A stretch of 59,350 bases of DNA from Rhodobacteraceae bacterium LNNU 3342 (GCA_008711135.1 VUAW01000018.1:1-59350); one strand, 5' to 3'; positions 33,152 through 42,456 are shown, counted from the first letter of the stretch. Numbers and translations are program-made. Notes: generated by a model from the letters alone, not told the origin.

Positions 33152-34258
33152 ATGGACGTGATCGTGTTGGGCGGCGGGCTGATGGGCAGCAGCGCGGCCT
33201 TTTTCCTTGCCCGCCGGGGCGCCCGCGTGCGCCTGATCGAACGCGGCGCGATCGGGGCCGGGGCAACGGTGGCGTCCTTCGGGAACATCCGCCGTACCGG
33301 GCGCTACCTGCCGCAACTGCCGCTGGCCCACCGGTCCCGGGCGCTCTGGGGCGAGGCGGAACGCCTTCTGGGCCGGGACGTCGAGTTCCGCGCCACCGGC
33401 CATGTGCGGCTGATCTTTGACGACAACGGGCTTGCGGACATGCGCCGCTTTGCCCAGGACGCCCGCCCGTGGGGGCTGGAGCTTGAGGAACTGACCGCCA
33501 CCGACCTGCGCCGCCGGTTCCCCGGCCTTTCGCCCCAGGCCATCGGCGCGTCCTTTTCGCCGCAGGACGGATCGGCCAACCCGCGCCTTGTCGCGCCCGC
33601 CTTTGCCGAGGCCGCCGCCCGGCTGGGGGCAGAGGTCCTGCCCCACACGACCGTTCAGGGGGTCGCCGCCACCGGCAACGGTTTCACCATCCATACCAGC
33701 CGTGGCCGGTTCGATGCCCCCGTTCTGCTGAACTGCGCTGGCGCATGGGGCCGACAGATCGCGGAACAGTTCGGCGAAACCGTCCCGCTGACCACCCACG
33801 GCCCGCAGATGGGCGTGACCGAGCCGCTGCCGCATCGCATCCTGCCGGTCGTCGGCATCTGGTCGCGGGACCATGGCGCGTACCTGCGGCAGGTGGAACG
33901 CGGGAACATCGTCTTTGGCGGCGGGGTGCAGCGGGTCCCGGTCGCGCCCGAACCCGGACATGCCCACGTGGACCCCTCGCGGCTGGCTGAACAGTTGCGG
34001 GCGGTGACGCGGCTTGTCCCTGCGCTGCGCGACGTGGCTGTGATCCGGCAGTGGTCCGGCTGCGAAGGCTATGTGGCGGATGACCTGCCGGTGATGGGGC
34101 CTTCGGCCACCATGCCGGGGCTCTATCACGCCTTCGGCTTTTGCGGCCACGGGTTCCAGCTTGGCCCCGGCGTCGGCGACGCGATGGCCGAACTTGTCAC
34201 CACGGGCAGGTGCGAAACCCCTCTTGAACCGTTCCACATCTCTCGCTTCGCGGCATGA
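33152..34258 (+). CDS. FAD-dependent DAO-family amine/amino-acid oxidoreductase
   Basis: 368 residues. Dinucleotide site MDVIVLGGGLMGSSAAFFLARRGARVRLIERG at the very N-terminus and the DAO-family end block YHAFGFCGHGFQLGPGVGDAMAELV. I chose ATG 33152 because it starts the Rossmann motif; ATG 33116 adds 12 unlike residues. Length and fold fit the catalytic subunit (HcnC/opine oxidase B type) of heterotrimeric dehydrogenases. The two electron-transfer subunits (27710-28018, 26361-27713) lie in the divergent operon under the same predicted LysR control. It would oxidise a secondary or primary amine next to a carboxylate. Confidence 0.88.
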   Translation: MDVIVLGGGLMGSSAAFFLARRGARVRLIERGAIGAGATVASFGNIRRTGRYLPQLPLAHRSRALWGEAERLLGRDVEFRATGHVRLIFDDNGLADMRRFAQDARPWGLELEELTATDLRRRFPGLSPQAIGASFSPQDGSANPRLVAPAFAEAAARLGAEVLPHTTVQGVAATGNGFTIHTSRGRFDAPVLLNCAGAWGRQIAEQFGETVPLTTHGPQMGVTEPLPHRILPVVGIWSRDHGAYLRQVERGNIVFGGGVQRVPVAPEPGHAHVDPSRLAEQLRAVTRLVPALRDVAVIRQWSGCEGYVADDLPVMGPSATMPGLYHAFGFCGHGFQLGPGVGDAMAELVTTGRCETPLEPFHISRFAA

Positions 34259-34260
34259 GA

Positions 34261-35586
34261 TCAGAATTTTGCCACCTTTCCCCATTGGGACCCGTCAAAC
34301 CGAGCCAGACGGTACTGCGCCGTCTCGATGATCGGTTCGCGGCCAAGGATCAGGTCCGCCACGAGATGCCCGACCCCCGGCCCGATGCCAAAGCCGTGTC
34401 CCGACAGGCCCGCCGCCAGCGTCAGCCCAGGGATGCCGATGTCGGCGTCGATCACCGGCACGCCATCGGGGGTGCTGTCGATATAGCCCGCCCAGCTTGC
34501 CTGCACCGGCACCTCGCGCAGCGCGGGCAAAAGCCGCCGCGCCCGGTCCAGCGTTTCCGCCACCAGCCGTTCAGACGGGCGGGGGTCAAGGATGCGCATC
34601 CGCTCCATCGGAGTTTCACGGTCGAGCGCCCAGGTGGCGCGGGTCTCGAACCCCGCGCGCCACGCCTGCAACCCGCCCGGCGACAGCGACCGCCAGCGTT
34701 TGGCGAACATCGGCAGGAAGTGCCGCGCCCCCCGGACCGCGCCGGGCGTCGGGTCGAGGTTGCTGCGGCCGGAAATCGCCAGCGTGTGCCCGCCATCCCC
34801 GCGCCGTGTCACCGATGCGGCGGCGGTGTGCAACGCGGGCGGCAGCCCCTCGGCCCCCGGCGCCACCGACAGGATCGAGCTGCGCACAGAGGCCTGCGGA
34901 AAGAAGATCCCCGACTGGTTCAGGAAGCTGGACGCCCAGGCCCCGCCAGACATAACCACCCGCGGCGTCCGGATCACCCCGCGTTCGGTGATGACCGCCG
35001 AAACCGCCCCACCTTCGGTTTCGATCCCGCGGGCCGCGCACATCTGGATCACGGTGCCGCCATGCTGCATCACCCCCTTGGCGATCAGGGGCGCCGCGCG
35101 CGCGGGGTCCGCCGTCCCGTCGGTCGGCGACCAGACGCCGCCGGCCCAGCCCTTGCCGGTGGCGGCGCCGCGTTCGGTCGCCTCGGCCGCCGTCAGCATT
35201 CGGGTATCCACGCCCTCGCCCCGGGCGAACCGGCCCCAGGCGGCCCAACCGTCGATTTCCGCGGGATCATCCGACAGGTAAAGCAGCCCGCAGCGGCGAA
35301 AGCCCAGATCCGCGCCGATATCAGCCGCCATGTCTTCCCACAGGGACAGGCTTTTGGTGGAAAGCGGCAGTTCGCGCGCGTCGCGGTTCTGCTGGCGGCA
35401 CCAGCCCCAGTTACGGCTGGACTGTTCAGCTCCCACCCGCCCCTTTTCCAACAGCACCACCTTCATCCCGGCGCGGGCCAGCCAATAGGCCGCGCTGACC
35501 CCCACGATCCCGGCGCCGATCACCACGCAGTCGGCGTGGTCCGGCAGGTCGGTGTTTGTCGCGATGGGCATCAGGGGCGCGGGCAT
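34261..35586 (-). CDS. FAD-dependent DAO-family oxidoreductase
   Basis: 441 residues from ATG 35586 (CTGGAG upstream). FAD site DCVVIGAGIVGVSAAYWLARAGMKVVLLEKG, then GAEQSSRNWGWCRQQNRD, a motif of amino-acid/opine oxidoreductases close to the flavin. The C-terminal block is LTLAAGLSGHGFGIGPGVGHLVADLI. It is convergent with the preceding oxidase (gap of two bases) and divergent from the Lrp/AsnC regulator, so probably Lrp-controlled. The substrate is an amine or amino acid; identity unknown. The upstream extension to 35664 lies in the promoter region. Confidence 0.88.
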   Translation of the reverse strand: MPAPLMPIATNTDLPDHADCVVIGAGIVGVSAAYWLARAGMKVVLLEKGRVGAEQSSRNWGWCRQQNRDARELPLSTKSLSLWEDMAADIGADLGFRRCGLLYLSDDPAEIDGWAAWGRFARGEGVDTRMLTAAEATERGAATGKGWAGGVWSPTDGTADPARAAPLIAKGVMQHGGTVIQMCAARGIETEGGAVSAVITERGVIRTPRVVMSGGAWASSFLNQSGIFFPQASVRSSILSVAPGAEGLPPALHTAAASVTRRGDGGHTLAISGRSNLDPTPGAVRGARHFLPMFAKRWRSLSPGGLQAWRAGFETRATWALDRETPMERMRILDPRPSERLVAETLDRARRLLPALREVPVQASWAGYIDSTPDGVPVIDADIGIPGLTLAAGLSGHGFGIGPGVGHLVADLILGREPIIETAQYRLARFDGSQWGKVAKF

Positions 35587-35660
35587 GAAGAACTCCAGTC
35601 TTTTCAACGAAGCTAGATCAACCGCGCCAAACGCTTGTGCCGGATGACCGACCGGTGACA

Positions 35661-35706
35661 GCATTTCCTGTTGAATGCGGTTGACTTGAAGGGGCCACTG
35701 GCATTC
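35661..35706. promoter_or_regulatory. Array of GCATT/AATGC half-sites upstream of the Lrp-type gene
   Basis: GCATT (35661-35665) and AATGC (35674-35678) form one dyad; GAATGC (35673-35678) and GCATTC (35701-35706) form a second perfect six-base dyad sharing the middle half-site. They lie in the 158-base region between the divergent oxidoreductase and regulator genes, as expected for multi-site binding by an Lrp/AsnC octamer. Confidence 0.5.
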
Positions 35707-35744
35707 ACAAGGCGAAAACGGCGCCGAACCGGAAGGACACGCAG

Positions 35745-36239
35745 ATGACCACCCGCTACAAGCTCGACCGGATCGACGTGAGGATTCTCGCCGAGTTGCA
35801 GCGCAACGGGCGCATCACCAACGTCGAACTGGCGGAACAGGTGAACCTGTCGCCTTCGCCCTGCCTGATGCGCGTGAAGAAGCTGCAGCAGGCGGGCTAC
35901 ATCACCGGCTATACCGCACAGATCGACATGGCCAAGCTGGGCGAAACCCTGACCGTGTTCACCGAATTCACGCTGAAGAACCACCGCCAGATCGACTTTG
36001 CCCGCTTCCAGGAGGCGCTGGAAAAGGTCGACTGTTGCGTCGAATGCCACCTTGTGTCTGGCGGCTATGACTACCTGGCCAAGTTCGTGACCTCGTCGAT
36101 CGCAGATTACCAGAACATCATCGAGGCGCTGATCGACCGCAACGTGGGCATCGACAAGTACTTCAGCTTCGTCGTGATGAAGACGCCCTTCGTCAAGACG
36201 CAGTACCCGCTGACGCACCTGTTCGCCGACAAGGTCTGA
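35745..36239 (+). CDS. Lrp/AsnC-family transcriptional regulator
   Basis: 164 residues. HTH YKLDRIDVRILAELQRNGRITNVELAEQVNLSPSPCLMRVKKLQQAGYITGY is followed by the RAM effector domain (FTEFTLKN..., CHLVSGGYDYLAKFVTSSIADYQNIIEAL). AAGGACACGCAG precedes ATG 35745. Lrp-type proteins sense amino acids. It is divergent from one FAD oxidoreductase and convergent with the peptide/opine-type ABC operon, three bases away, so it likely governs local amine or amino-acid catabolism. Confidence 0.93.
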   Translation: MTTRYKLDRIDVRILAELQRNGRITNVELAEQVNLSPSPCLMRVKKLQQAGYITGYTAQIDMAKLGETLTVFTEFTLKNHRQIDFARFQEALEKVDCCVECHLVSGGYDYLAKFVTSSIADYQNIIEALIDRNVGIDKYFSFVVMKTPFVKTQYPLTHLFADKV

Positions 36240-36242
36240 TTG

Positions 36243-37907
36243 CTATCGTTGGGCGAACTGCGCCACGAGCTGCGGGTCCTGTTCCAGCCCCGCCAGCCAG
36301 CCCGTGTCCAGCTTCGGGATCGACGAGATCAGCAGCCGCGAATAGGGATGCGTCGCGCGCGCCGACATTTCGGCCGCGGGAAGCGCCTCGACCACCTCGC
36401 CCTTCAGCATGACCAGGACGTCGTCGCAGATCGCCTCGACCGTGGACAGGTCGTGGCTGATGAACATGTAGCTGATGCCCAGTTCCCGCTGCAGTTCCTT
36501 CAGCAGGTCAAGAATCGCCGCGGCAACCACGGTATCAAGGGCCGAGGTGATTTCGTCGCACAGGATCAGGTCAGGATCGGCAGCCAGCGCGCGCGCAAGG
36601 TTCACGCGCTGCTTCTGCCCGCCGGACAGTTCCCCCGGCAGCCGGTGGCGCAGGCTGGCCGGCAGATGCACCATGTCCAGCAACCGGGCCACGCGGGCGT
36701 CGCGGGCCTTGCCCTTCAGCCCGTGATAAAAGGTCAGCGGCCGCGCGAGGATCGTGTTGATCGAATGCGCCGGGTTCAGCGCCGTGTCGGCCAGCTGGAA
36801 CACCATCTGCGCCTTGCGCAATTCTTCCTTGCTGCGGGTCTGAATGTCGCGGCCCATTTCGTGCCCGTTCATCAGCACGCTGCCCTTGTAGGGCGGCAGG
36901 ATGCCTGCAATGGCACGGGCGAGCGTCGATTTCCCCGACCCGGATTCGCCGATGACGCCAAGGTTGCGCCCCCGCTCCAGCCGGAAGCTCACGTCCTTGA
37001 GGATCTTCGCGGCGGGTTCGCCGTTCCGCACCGGACCGTAACCGGCATGAAGGTTGACCACCTCCAGGATCGGCTTCCGCGCCTCGGCCTCGGGCACGGC
37101 CAGCGGGACATGCGGGACGGGTTCGAAGGCCGCCAGAAGCTGCCTTGTATAGGCATGGCGCGGGGCGTTCAGGATCTGGTCCGTCGGCCCCTCTTCCTGA
37201 ATCTCGCCCCCGCGCAGGACGATGATCCGGTCGGCGATCTGCGCCACCACGGCAAGGTCGTGGCTGACATAGACGCCGGAAATGCCACCCTTGGCCATCA
37301 CTGACTTGAACGCGCGCAGCACCTCGATCTGGGTGGTCACATCCAGCGCCGTCGTCGGTTCGTCAAAGATGACCAGCTTCGGGTCACCGATCAGCGCCAT
37401 CGCTGCCGAAAGCCGCTGCAACTGCCCACCCGACACCTGGTGCGGATAGCGGCTGCCGATGTTTTCCGGGTCCGGAAGCGCCAACGCGCGGAACAGTTCC
37501 ACCGCCTTGGCCCGTGCCTGCGCGGGCGGCATGAGCTTGTGGATGTCGGCGATCTCGATCACCTGGTCCATGATCCGCTTGGACGGGTTGAAGGCGGCGG
37601 CGGCCGATTGCGGCACATAGGACACTTCCGTCCCGCGCAGCCGGGCGCGCTGCCGTTCGGTCATCGCGGTAACGACCGACGTGCCTAAGCTTATCTCTCC
37701 GCCATGGATGGCACAGCCCGTCCGGGTATGGCCCATCAGCGACAACGCGATCGTCGTCTTGCCCGATCCGGACTCGCCGATCAGGGCGATGATTTCGCCG
37801 GGCGCGATGTCGAAGCTGACGCCCTTGATGATTTCGACCTTGCGGCCGGCGTCGGTGGTGGCGCCGATCTTCAGCCCTCTGACACGGACAAGCGGGGGAG
37901 TGGTCAT
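36243..37907 (-). CDS. Dipeptide/opine-type ABC transporter, fused double ATP-binding protein
   Basis: 554 residues containing two complete nucleotide-binding domains, equivalent to DppD and DppF fused. Walker A motifs GESGSGKTTIALSL and GESGSGKSTLARAI, signatures VSGGQLQRLS and LSGGQKQRVN, Walker B LVIFDEPTTALD and LILCDEITSALD. I prefer ATG 37907, which overlaps the permease TGA (TGATG) and sits at a good distance from AGGAG; ATG 37910 is also possible. Last gene of the importer operon. Confidence 0.94.
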   Translation of the reverse strand: MTTPPLVRVRGLKIGATTDAGRKVEIIKGVSFDIAPGEIIALIGESGSGKTTIALSLMGHTRTGCAIHGGEISLGTSVVTAMTERQRARLRGTEVSYVPQSAAAAFNPSKRIMDQVIEIADIHKLMPPAQARAKAVELFRALALPDPENIGSRYPHQVSGGQLQRLSAAMALIGDPKLVIFDEPTTALDVTTQIEVLRAFKSVMAKGGISGVYVSHDLAVVAQIADRIIVLRGGEIQEEGPTDQILNAPRHAYTRQLLAAFEPVPHVPLAVPEAEARKPILEVVNLHAGYGPVRNGEPAAKILKDVSFRLERGRNLGVIGESGSGKSTLARAIAGILPPYKGSVLMNGHEMGRDIQTRSKEELRKAQMVFQLADTALNPAHSINTILARPLTFYHGLKGKARDARVARLLDMVHLPASLRHRLPGELSGGQKQRVNLARALAADPDLILCDEITSALDTVVAAAILDLLKELQRELGISYMFISHDLSTVEAICDDVLVMLKGEVVEALPAAEMSARATHPYSRLLISSIPKLDTGWLAGLEQDPQLVAQFAQR

Positions 37908-38767
37908 CATTCGCTCCTGTCGCGGATCTTGGTGGGCAGGTTGTCGATGAACATGTTCACCGAGATGGTCAGCGACGCGATGGCGATCGACGGGAAGATC
38001 ACCGCCGGGGCGCCAAGGCTCAGCCCCTCGATGTTTTCACGGACAAGGCCGCCCCAGTCGGCATTGGGCGGCTGCACGCCAAGCCCGAGGAACGACAGCC
38101 CCGACAGCACAAGCACGATGAACACGAAGCGCAGCCCCAGGTCGGCCAGAACGGGGCCAAGGATGTTCGGAAAGATCTCTCGCACGATCAGGTAGGGCGT
38201 GCGTTCGCCCCGGGCGCGGGCGACGGTGACGAAGTCCATCGTGTTGACGTTGACCGCCAGCGCGCGGGCAAAGCGATAGGCGCCCGGCATGTAGATCGCG
38301 CCCAGCGTCAGCACCAGCACCGGGATCGACGACCCCACCGCGGCAACCACCACCAGCCCGAACAGCAGCGACGGAATGCCGTTGAACGCGTCCAGCAGGC
38401 GCGACAGGATCATGTCGAACCAGCCGCCCGTGACGGCGGCGACCATCCCCAGGATCACGCCAAAGGTGCATGCGAGCGTCACGGCGGCAAGCGCGATACC
38501 CACGGTAAAGCGGGCACCCATCAGGATGCGGGAAAAGATGTCCCGGCCCAGGTAGTCGGTCCCCATCCAGAAGTTTTCGGTCACAGGCCCGAAATAGTCC
38601 CAGTCCACGATTTCGCCGGGCGGGTGCGGCGAGATCCACGGGCCGATGACTGCGACGACCGCCCAGAACAGCATCACGGCAAGGCCGATCCGCCCCACCC
38701 AGTTGAACGAATAAGCCCGGGGCTTGCGACCGCGATCGGGCGTTGATGCGGAACGGAGTGTCATCAT
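37907..38767 (-). CDS. Dipeptide/opine-type ABC transporter permease (DppC-like)
   Basis: 286 residues, about six transmembrane segments. NFWMGTDYLGRDIFSRILMGARFTVGIAL is the DppC-type periplasmic entry motif and ARGERTPYLIVREIFPNILGPVLADLGLR the EAA loop that docks the ATPase. The start overlaps the stop of the DppB-like gene (ATGA). Forms the inner-membrane channel with its DppB-like partner. Confidence 0.94.
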   Translation of the reverse strand: MMTLRSASTPDRGRKPRAYSFNWVGRIGLAVMLFWAVVAVIGPWISPHPPGEIVDWDYFGPVTENFWMGTDYLGRDIFSRILMGARFTVGIALAAVTLACTFGVILGMVAAVTGGWFDMILSRLLDAFNGIPSLLFGLVVVAAVGSSIPVLVLTLGAIYMPGAYRFARALAVNVNTMDFVTVARARGERTPYLIVREIFPNILGPVLADLGLRFVFIVLVLSGLSFLGLGVQPPNADWGGLVRENIEGLSLGAPAVIFPSIAIASLTISVNMFIDNLPTKIRDRSE

Positions 38768-39726
38768 TTACGCAGCCTCGGGTTCGAGAGGATGGCCACC
38801 ATGTCCGCGATGGTGATCAGCGCCAGGTAGCTGACGCAAAAGATCATGGCGCAGGACTGGATCAACGGCAGGTCGCGGGTCGAAACGGCATCGACCATCA
38901 GCTTTGCCACGCCCGGGTAGTTGAAGATCGTTTCCACGATGATGACCCCGCCTACCAGGTAGCTGAGCGAAAGCGCGACGGCGTTGGCGATCGGCCCCAG
39001 CGCGTTCGGCAGCGCGTGGCGCAAGACCATCCGCGACCGCGACGCGCCCTTGAGCAGCGCCATTTCCACATAGGGCGTGTTGATCGTGTCGATCACGGCC
39101 GCCCGCGTCATGCGGATCATCTGCGCCGACACGACAAAGGACAGTGTGATCACCGGCATCGCATAGGCCTTCAGCATCGCCGTGATCGAATCCACGTTCG
39201 CCCCGTAGCTGAGCGCGGGCAGCCAGCCGAGCCAGACGGCAAAGATCAGCACCGCCAGCGTCGCCACCATGAACTCGGGCACCGAGATGACGGAGATCGT
39301 CAGCACCGACACTGCCCGGTCAAAGATCGAGCCGCGCCACATCGCCGCCCCGATCCCCAGCGCAAGTGCTATGGGAACCGAAACCAACGTCGTCACCCCC
39401 GCCAGCCGCAACGAGTTGCCAAGCCGCCCGCTGACCAGTTCGGCTACCTCCATCTGGTTGACATAGGATGTGCCCATGTCGCCCCCAACCACCATCCCGA
39501 TCAGCCAGCCCAAGAAGCGCTGAAGCGCCGGCTCGTTCAGGCCCATCGCCTCTCGCAATCCGGCGACGGCTTCGGGTGTGGCCGCCTGACCCAGCAGGAT
39601 CTGCGCCACATCGCCGGGCAGAAGTTCGGTCGCGAAGAACACCGCGAAGGACACGATGACAAGCGTCAGCAGGGCAATGCCGAGCCGCTGCAGCACAAGC
39701 AACCATGGCAAGAGCGATCGGGGCAA
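38764..39726 (-). CDS. Dipeptide/opine-type ABC transporter permease (DppB-like)
   Basis: 320 residues with six transmembrane segments. It opens LLVLQRLGIALLTLVIVSFAVFFATELLPGDVAQILLG and has the EAA-type loop MALLKGASRSRMVLRHALPNALGPIANAVALSLSYLVGGVIIVETIFNYPG. The start is TTG 39726, supported by GAGGTG five bases upstream; no better in-frame ATG exists. It lies 74 bases after the binding-protein stop. Confidence 0.93.
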   Translation of the reverse strand: MPRSLLPWLLVLQRLGIALLTLVIVSFAVFFATELLPGDVAQILLGQAATPEAVAGLREAMGLNEPALQRFLGWLIGMVVGGDMGTSYVNQMEVAELVSGRLGNSLRLAGVTTLVSVPIALALGIGAAMWRGSIFDRAVSVLTISVISVPEFMVATLAVLIFAVWLGWLPALSYGANVDSITAMLKAYAMPVITLSFVVSAQMIRMTRAAVIDTINTPYVEMALLKGASRSRMVLRHALPNALGPIANAVALSLSYLVGGVIIVETIFNYPGVAKLMVDAVSTRDLPLIQSCAMIFCVSYLALITIADMVAILSNPRLRK

Positions 39727-39800
39727 GGGGACACCTCGTTCGGCTGTGATTTCAGGGACGGGCCCGCGCGATCAGGCGCAGGCCCGGTCGGCGCCGTGGA

Positions 39801-41411
39801 TCAGGCGTCCATCCAGACGTGTTCGGCAAAGGCATAGCCCATCATCCCGCCCAGCGGGTTCGGCCGCAGCCCGTGCAGCCGCGAGGAAATGCCGTCCACG
39901 TTGGAGATGTAGGTCGGGATGATGGTGCCGGCCTCGTTGGCGACCATCTCCTGCATCTCCCAGTAGATCGCGGTGCGCTTTTCCTCGTCGAGCGAGCCGC
40001 GCGCCTCGACCATCATCTGGTCGAACCGTTCGGACTTGTAGTGGCTCTCGTTCCACGGCGCGTCAGAGGCGTAGAGCAGCGAGAACAGGATGTCCGGCGT
40101 CGGGCGCGGGTTGATGTTGCCGAAGTGGACCGGCGACTGCAGCCAGTAGTTCGACCAGTACCCGTCCGAGGGCACCCGTTCGACCTTCAGGTTCATGCCG
40201 ACCTCGGCCCCCGCCTGCTGGACGACCATGGCCATGTCGATCGACGATCCCGCCGCCTCGGACGCGACCATCGGGATCTCGGTCCCAAGAAGGCCGGACT
40301 TCTCAAAGTGGAAGCGCGCCTTTTCCGGGTCATAGGCGCGGGGCGCAAGGTTCGGGTTGTGATAGCGGTTCGCGGGCGGCACGGGCTGGTCGTTGCCGAT
40401 CTCTGCCAGGCCGCGCAGCACCGACTGCTGGATCGCCTCGCGGTTCACAAGGTACTTCATCCCCTCGACGAAATCGGCGCGGGCGCCGGGTTCCATGTCC
40501 AGGCGGATGTTCAGGTTGGTGTAGTTGCCTGCAGTGGTAACGGACGCCTGCACCGAGGGCTGCCCCTCCAGCATCCGCATGGAGCGCGGGTTGATTGCCG
40601 CCGCCAGCTGGATGTCTCCGGACAGAAGCGCGTTCACGCGGGCGTTGTTGTCCGGGATCGCGATGAATTCAAAGCTGTCGAGATACGGCCCCTGCCCCTT
40701 GAAGTAGTTCGGGTTCCGGACGGCGACCGAACGCACGCCGGGTTCGAAGACCTCACAGACAAAAGCGCCGGTGCCGTTTGCGGTGCGGAAATCCGTGGTG
40801 CCGTCGGCGATGATCATGAAGTGGTGCAGCGACAGGATCGTCGGCAGGTCGGCGTTGGGCGATTCCAGCACGATCTTCACCGTGAGGTCGTCGACCTTGG
40901 AAATCTCGGTCATCTGCTTGGCGAGCGAGTTCGCCTTGGACCCCACGCCCTCGTCCAGGTGACGCTTGAGCGAATAGACCACGTCCTCGGCGTTGAGCGT
41001 CTTGCCGTCGTGGAACAGCACGCCCGGCTTCAGCCTGACCTGCCAGGTCTGGGCGTCGTCAGTTTCGATCGTGTCGGCAAGCTCCATCTGCACCAGGCCG
41101 GCCTCGTCCAGGAAGGTGAGGCGGCTGTAGAAGGAGCAGCAGCGGACATAGTCGGTCGAAAGCGAGGCCTTGGCCGGGTCCAGCGTGTCGGCGGTCGAGG
41201 ATGACCAGCCTGCGGCCCGCATGCTGCCGCCCATCACCGGCGTCGCCGCGAGCGCGGTCGAGGCGCGCAGCAGGACCGACCCGCCGGCCGCCGCCGCGAC
41301 ACCCGAGGCCATCAGCATCTTGAGCAACTCGCGCCGGGACGCGCCGCGGCGGATCATGTGTTCGACCATGGCGTCGTCACGCCCGGTCCAGTTCGTCGGA
41401 AGCTTGGTCAT
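39801..41411 (-). CDS. Dipeptide/opine-type ABC transporter substrate-binding protein
   Basis: 536 residues of SBP family 5. The N-terminus has a long Tat-like signal (RRGASRRELLKMLMASGVAAAAGG... ending ALAA), unusual length but typical of alphaproteobacterial family-5 binders. DTLDPAKASLSTDYVRCCSFYSRLTFLDE, WQVRLKPGVLFHDGKTLNAEDVVYSLKRHL and VNREAIQQSVLRG are family blocks. It delivers a peptide, opine or other amine compound to the adjacent permeases. The ligand is unknown; the catabolic genes around suggest an N-substituted amino acid or amine. Confidence 0.92.
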   Translation of the reverse strand: MTKLPTNWTGRDDAMVEHMIRRGASRRELLKMLMASGVAAAAGGSVLLRASTALAATPVMGGSMRAAGWSSSTADTLDPAKASLSTDYVRCCSFYSRLTFLDEAGLVQMELADTIETDDAQTWQVRLKPGVLFHDGKTLNAEDVVYSLKRHLDEGVGSKANSLAKQMTEISKVDDLTVKIVLESPNADLPTILSLHHFMIIADGTTDFRTANGTGAFVCEVFEPGVRSVAVRNPNYFKGQGPYLDSFEFIAIPDNNARVNALLSGDIQLAAAINPRSMRMLEGQPSVQASVTTAGNYTNLNIRLDMEPGARADFVEGMKYLVNREAIQQSVLRGLAEIGNDQPVPPANRYHNPNLAPRAYDPEKARFHFEKSGLLGTEIPMVASEAAGSSIDMAMVVQQAGAEVGMNLKVERVPSDGYWSNYWLQSPVHFGNINPRPTPDILFSLLYASDAPWNESHYKSERFDQMMVEARGSLDEEKRTAIYWEMQEMVANEAGTIIPTYISNVDGISSRLHGLRPNPLGGMMGYAFAEHVWMDA

Positions 41412-41472
41412 CGTGGGGTTCCCTGTCGTGGATTGGGGTGATCCGGCGGTCTTGGTGCCGCCTGGACGGTGA

Positions 41473-42204
41473 TTATGCGTCGAAAGCCTTGTCAGCCGCT
41501 TCGGCCAGTTCGATCAGCGCGTGGAAATGGTAATCGGGCGCGGTGAAGCCCTCTGGCTCGATCGTGGCGCCGTATCCATTTTGCGCATGCCGGCGCTGGA
41601 TCCAAGCGTTGGTCATGCCGAGTTCGCGCGAAATGCCGATGTCATGGTACTGGCTTTGCGCGGTGTGCAGGATGTCGGCCTTGCTGCCGCCCTGCTGTTC
41701 CACATGGGCAAAGACCCGGTGGAAGAACGCGGGATCGGGCTTTTCGGTGCCGGTCTCGTCGGTGGTGAAGGCCGCCCAGAACGGCTGGCCCAGCTTTTCG
41801 GCGTATTTCTCGAACGCCCAGCGGCGGGCGTTGGTCATGGCGATCAGCTTGTAGCGGCGCTTGAGCCGGGCCATCGCCTCCACGCTGTCGGCGAACGGTT
41901 TGGCCTCGCCCACCGCGTCGATCATGAACTGGCGGTATTCCTCGGTATCGGGCAGGCCAAAGGCCTCGGCGATGCGGGAATAGCACCGGCCCGTGTCATC
42001 GGGGTATAGGGCCGCGCCCGGTTCATACCGCGCCTCGCGGTAGATCACGAGAGCGGCCTCGCCATCGACGTCCACGCCTTCCTTTTCGGCGATCTGCGCA
42101 AGCCCGTCCTTCAGCGCGCCTTCAAAGTCGATCAGCGTGCCGACCACGTCGAAAGACACATACTGGAAGGCGTCCAGGGGCTTCACGTCGCTGAGTGTTG
42201 CCAT
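41473..42204 (-). CDS. Haloacid dehalogenase type II-like HAD hydrolase
   Basis: 243 residues, HAD fold with FQYVSFDVVGTLIDFEG: the nucleophile Asp19 is present but the second Asp of phosphatase-type DxD motifs is Val, as in L-2-haloacid dehalogenases. AMTNARRWAFEKYAEKLG and EKPDPAFFHRVF are motifs II and III. The motif IV region reads HTAQSQYHDIGIS and lacks the Ser/Asn pair of proven dehalogenases, so C-halogen hydrolysis is doubtful. It lies 61 bases upstream of the ABC binding protein on the same strand and probably heads that operon. A paralogue lies at 47430. Confidence 0.88.
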   Translation of the reverse strand: MATLSDVKPLDAFQYVSFDVVGTLIDFEGALKDGLAQIAEKEGVDVDGEAALVIYREARYEPGAALYPDDTGRCYSRIAEAFGLPDTEEYRQFMIDAVGEAKPFADSVEAMARLKRRYKLIAMTNARRWAFEKYAEKLGQPFWAAFTTDETGTEKPDPAFFHRVFAHVEQQGGSKADILHTAQSQYHDIGISRELGMTNAWIQRRHAQNGYGATIEPEGFTAPDYHFHALIELAEAADKAFDA

Positions 42205-42421
42205 TGCGGCAGTCCTTTCTGCAATGCGCGGCCATGCCTGCGCCTTTGTCCGTGTCGGGGATCTGCGGCCCGTCAGGCCCTCCGCCGCGCGTCGGCCCTT
42301 GCGTTCGACGGGCGGGTCCAGCCCCCTGTCTTCTTGCTGTTACCTTCAGCTTCACCCGGAACCGCCTCGGCGAAACGCCGAAACTTGCCCGGCATGCGGC
42401 AGATTGTTTCGTATTCTTTCA

Positions 42422-42446
42422 CGGCGCGGCATTTCCCTCCGCGCCG
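42422..42446. other. Stable hairpin downstream of the GhrA gene
   Basis: CGGCGCGG (42422-42429) and CCGCGCCG (42439-42446) form a perfect eight-base stem with a nine-base loop, 11 bases past the ghrA-type stop. No T-run follows on the minus strand, so it may be an imperfect terminator or RNA-stabilising stem. Confidence 0.45.
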
Positions 42447-42456
42447 CAAAAGGCGG

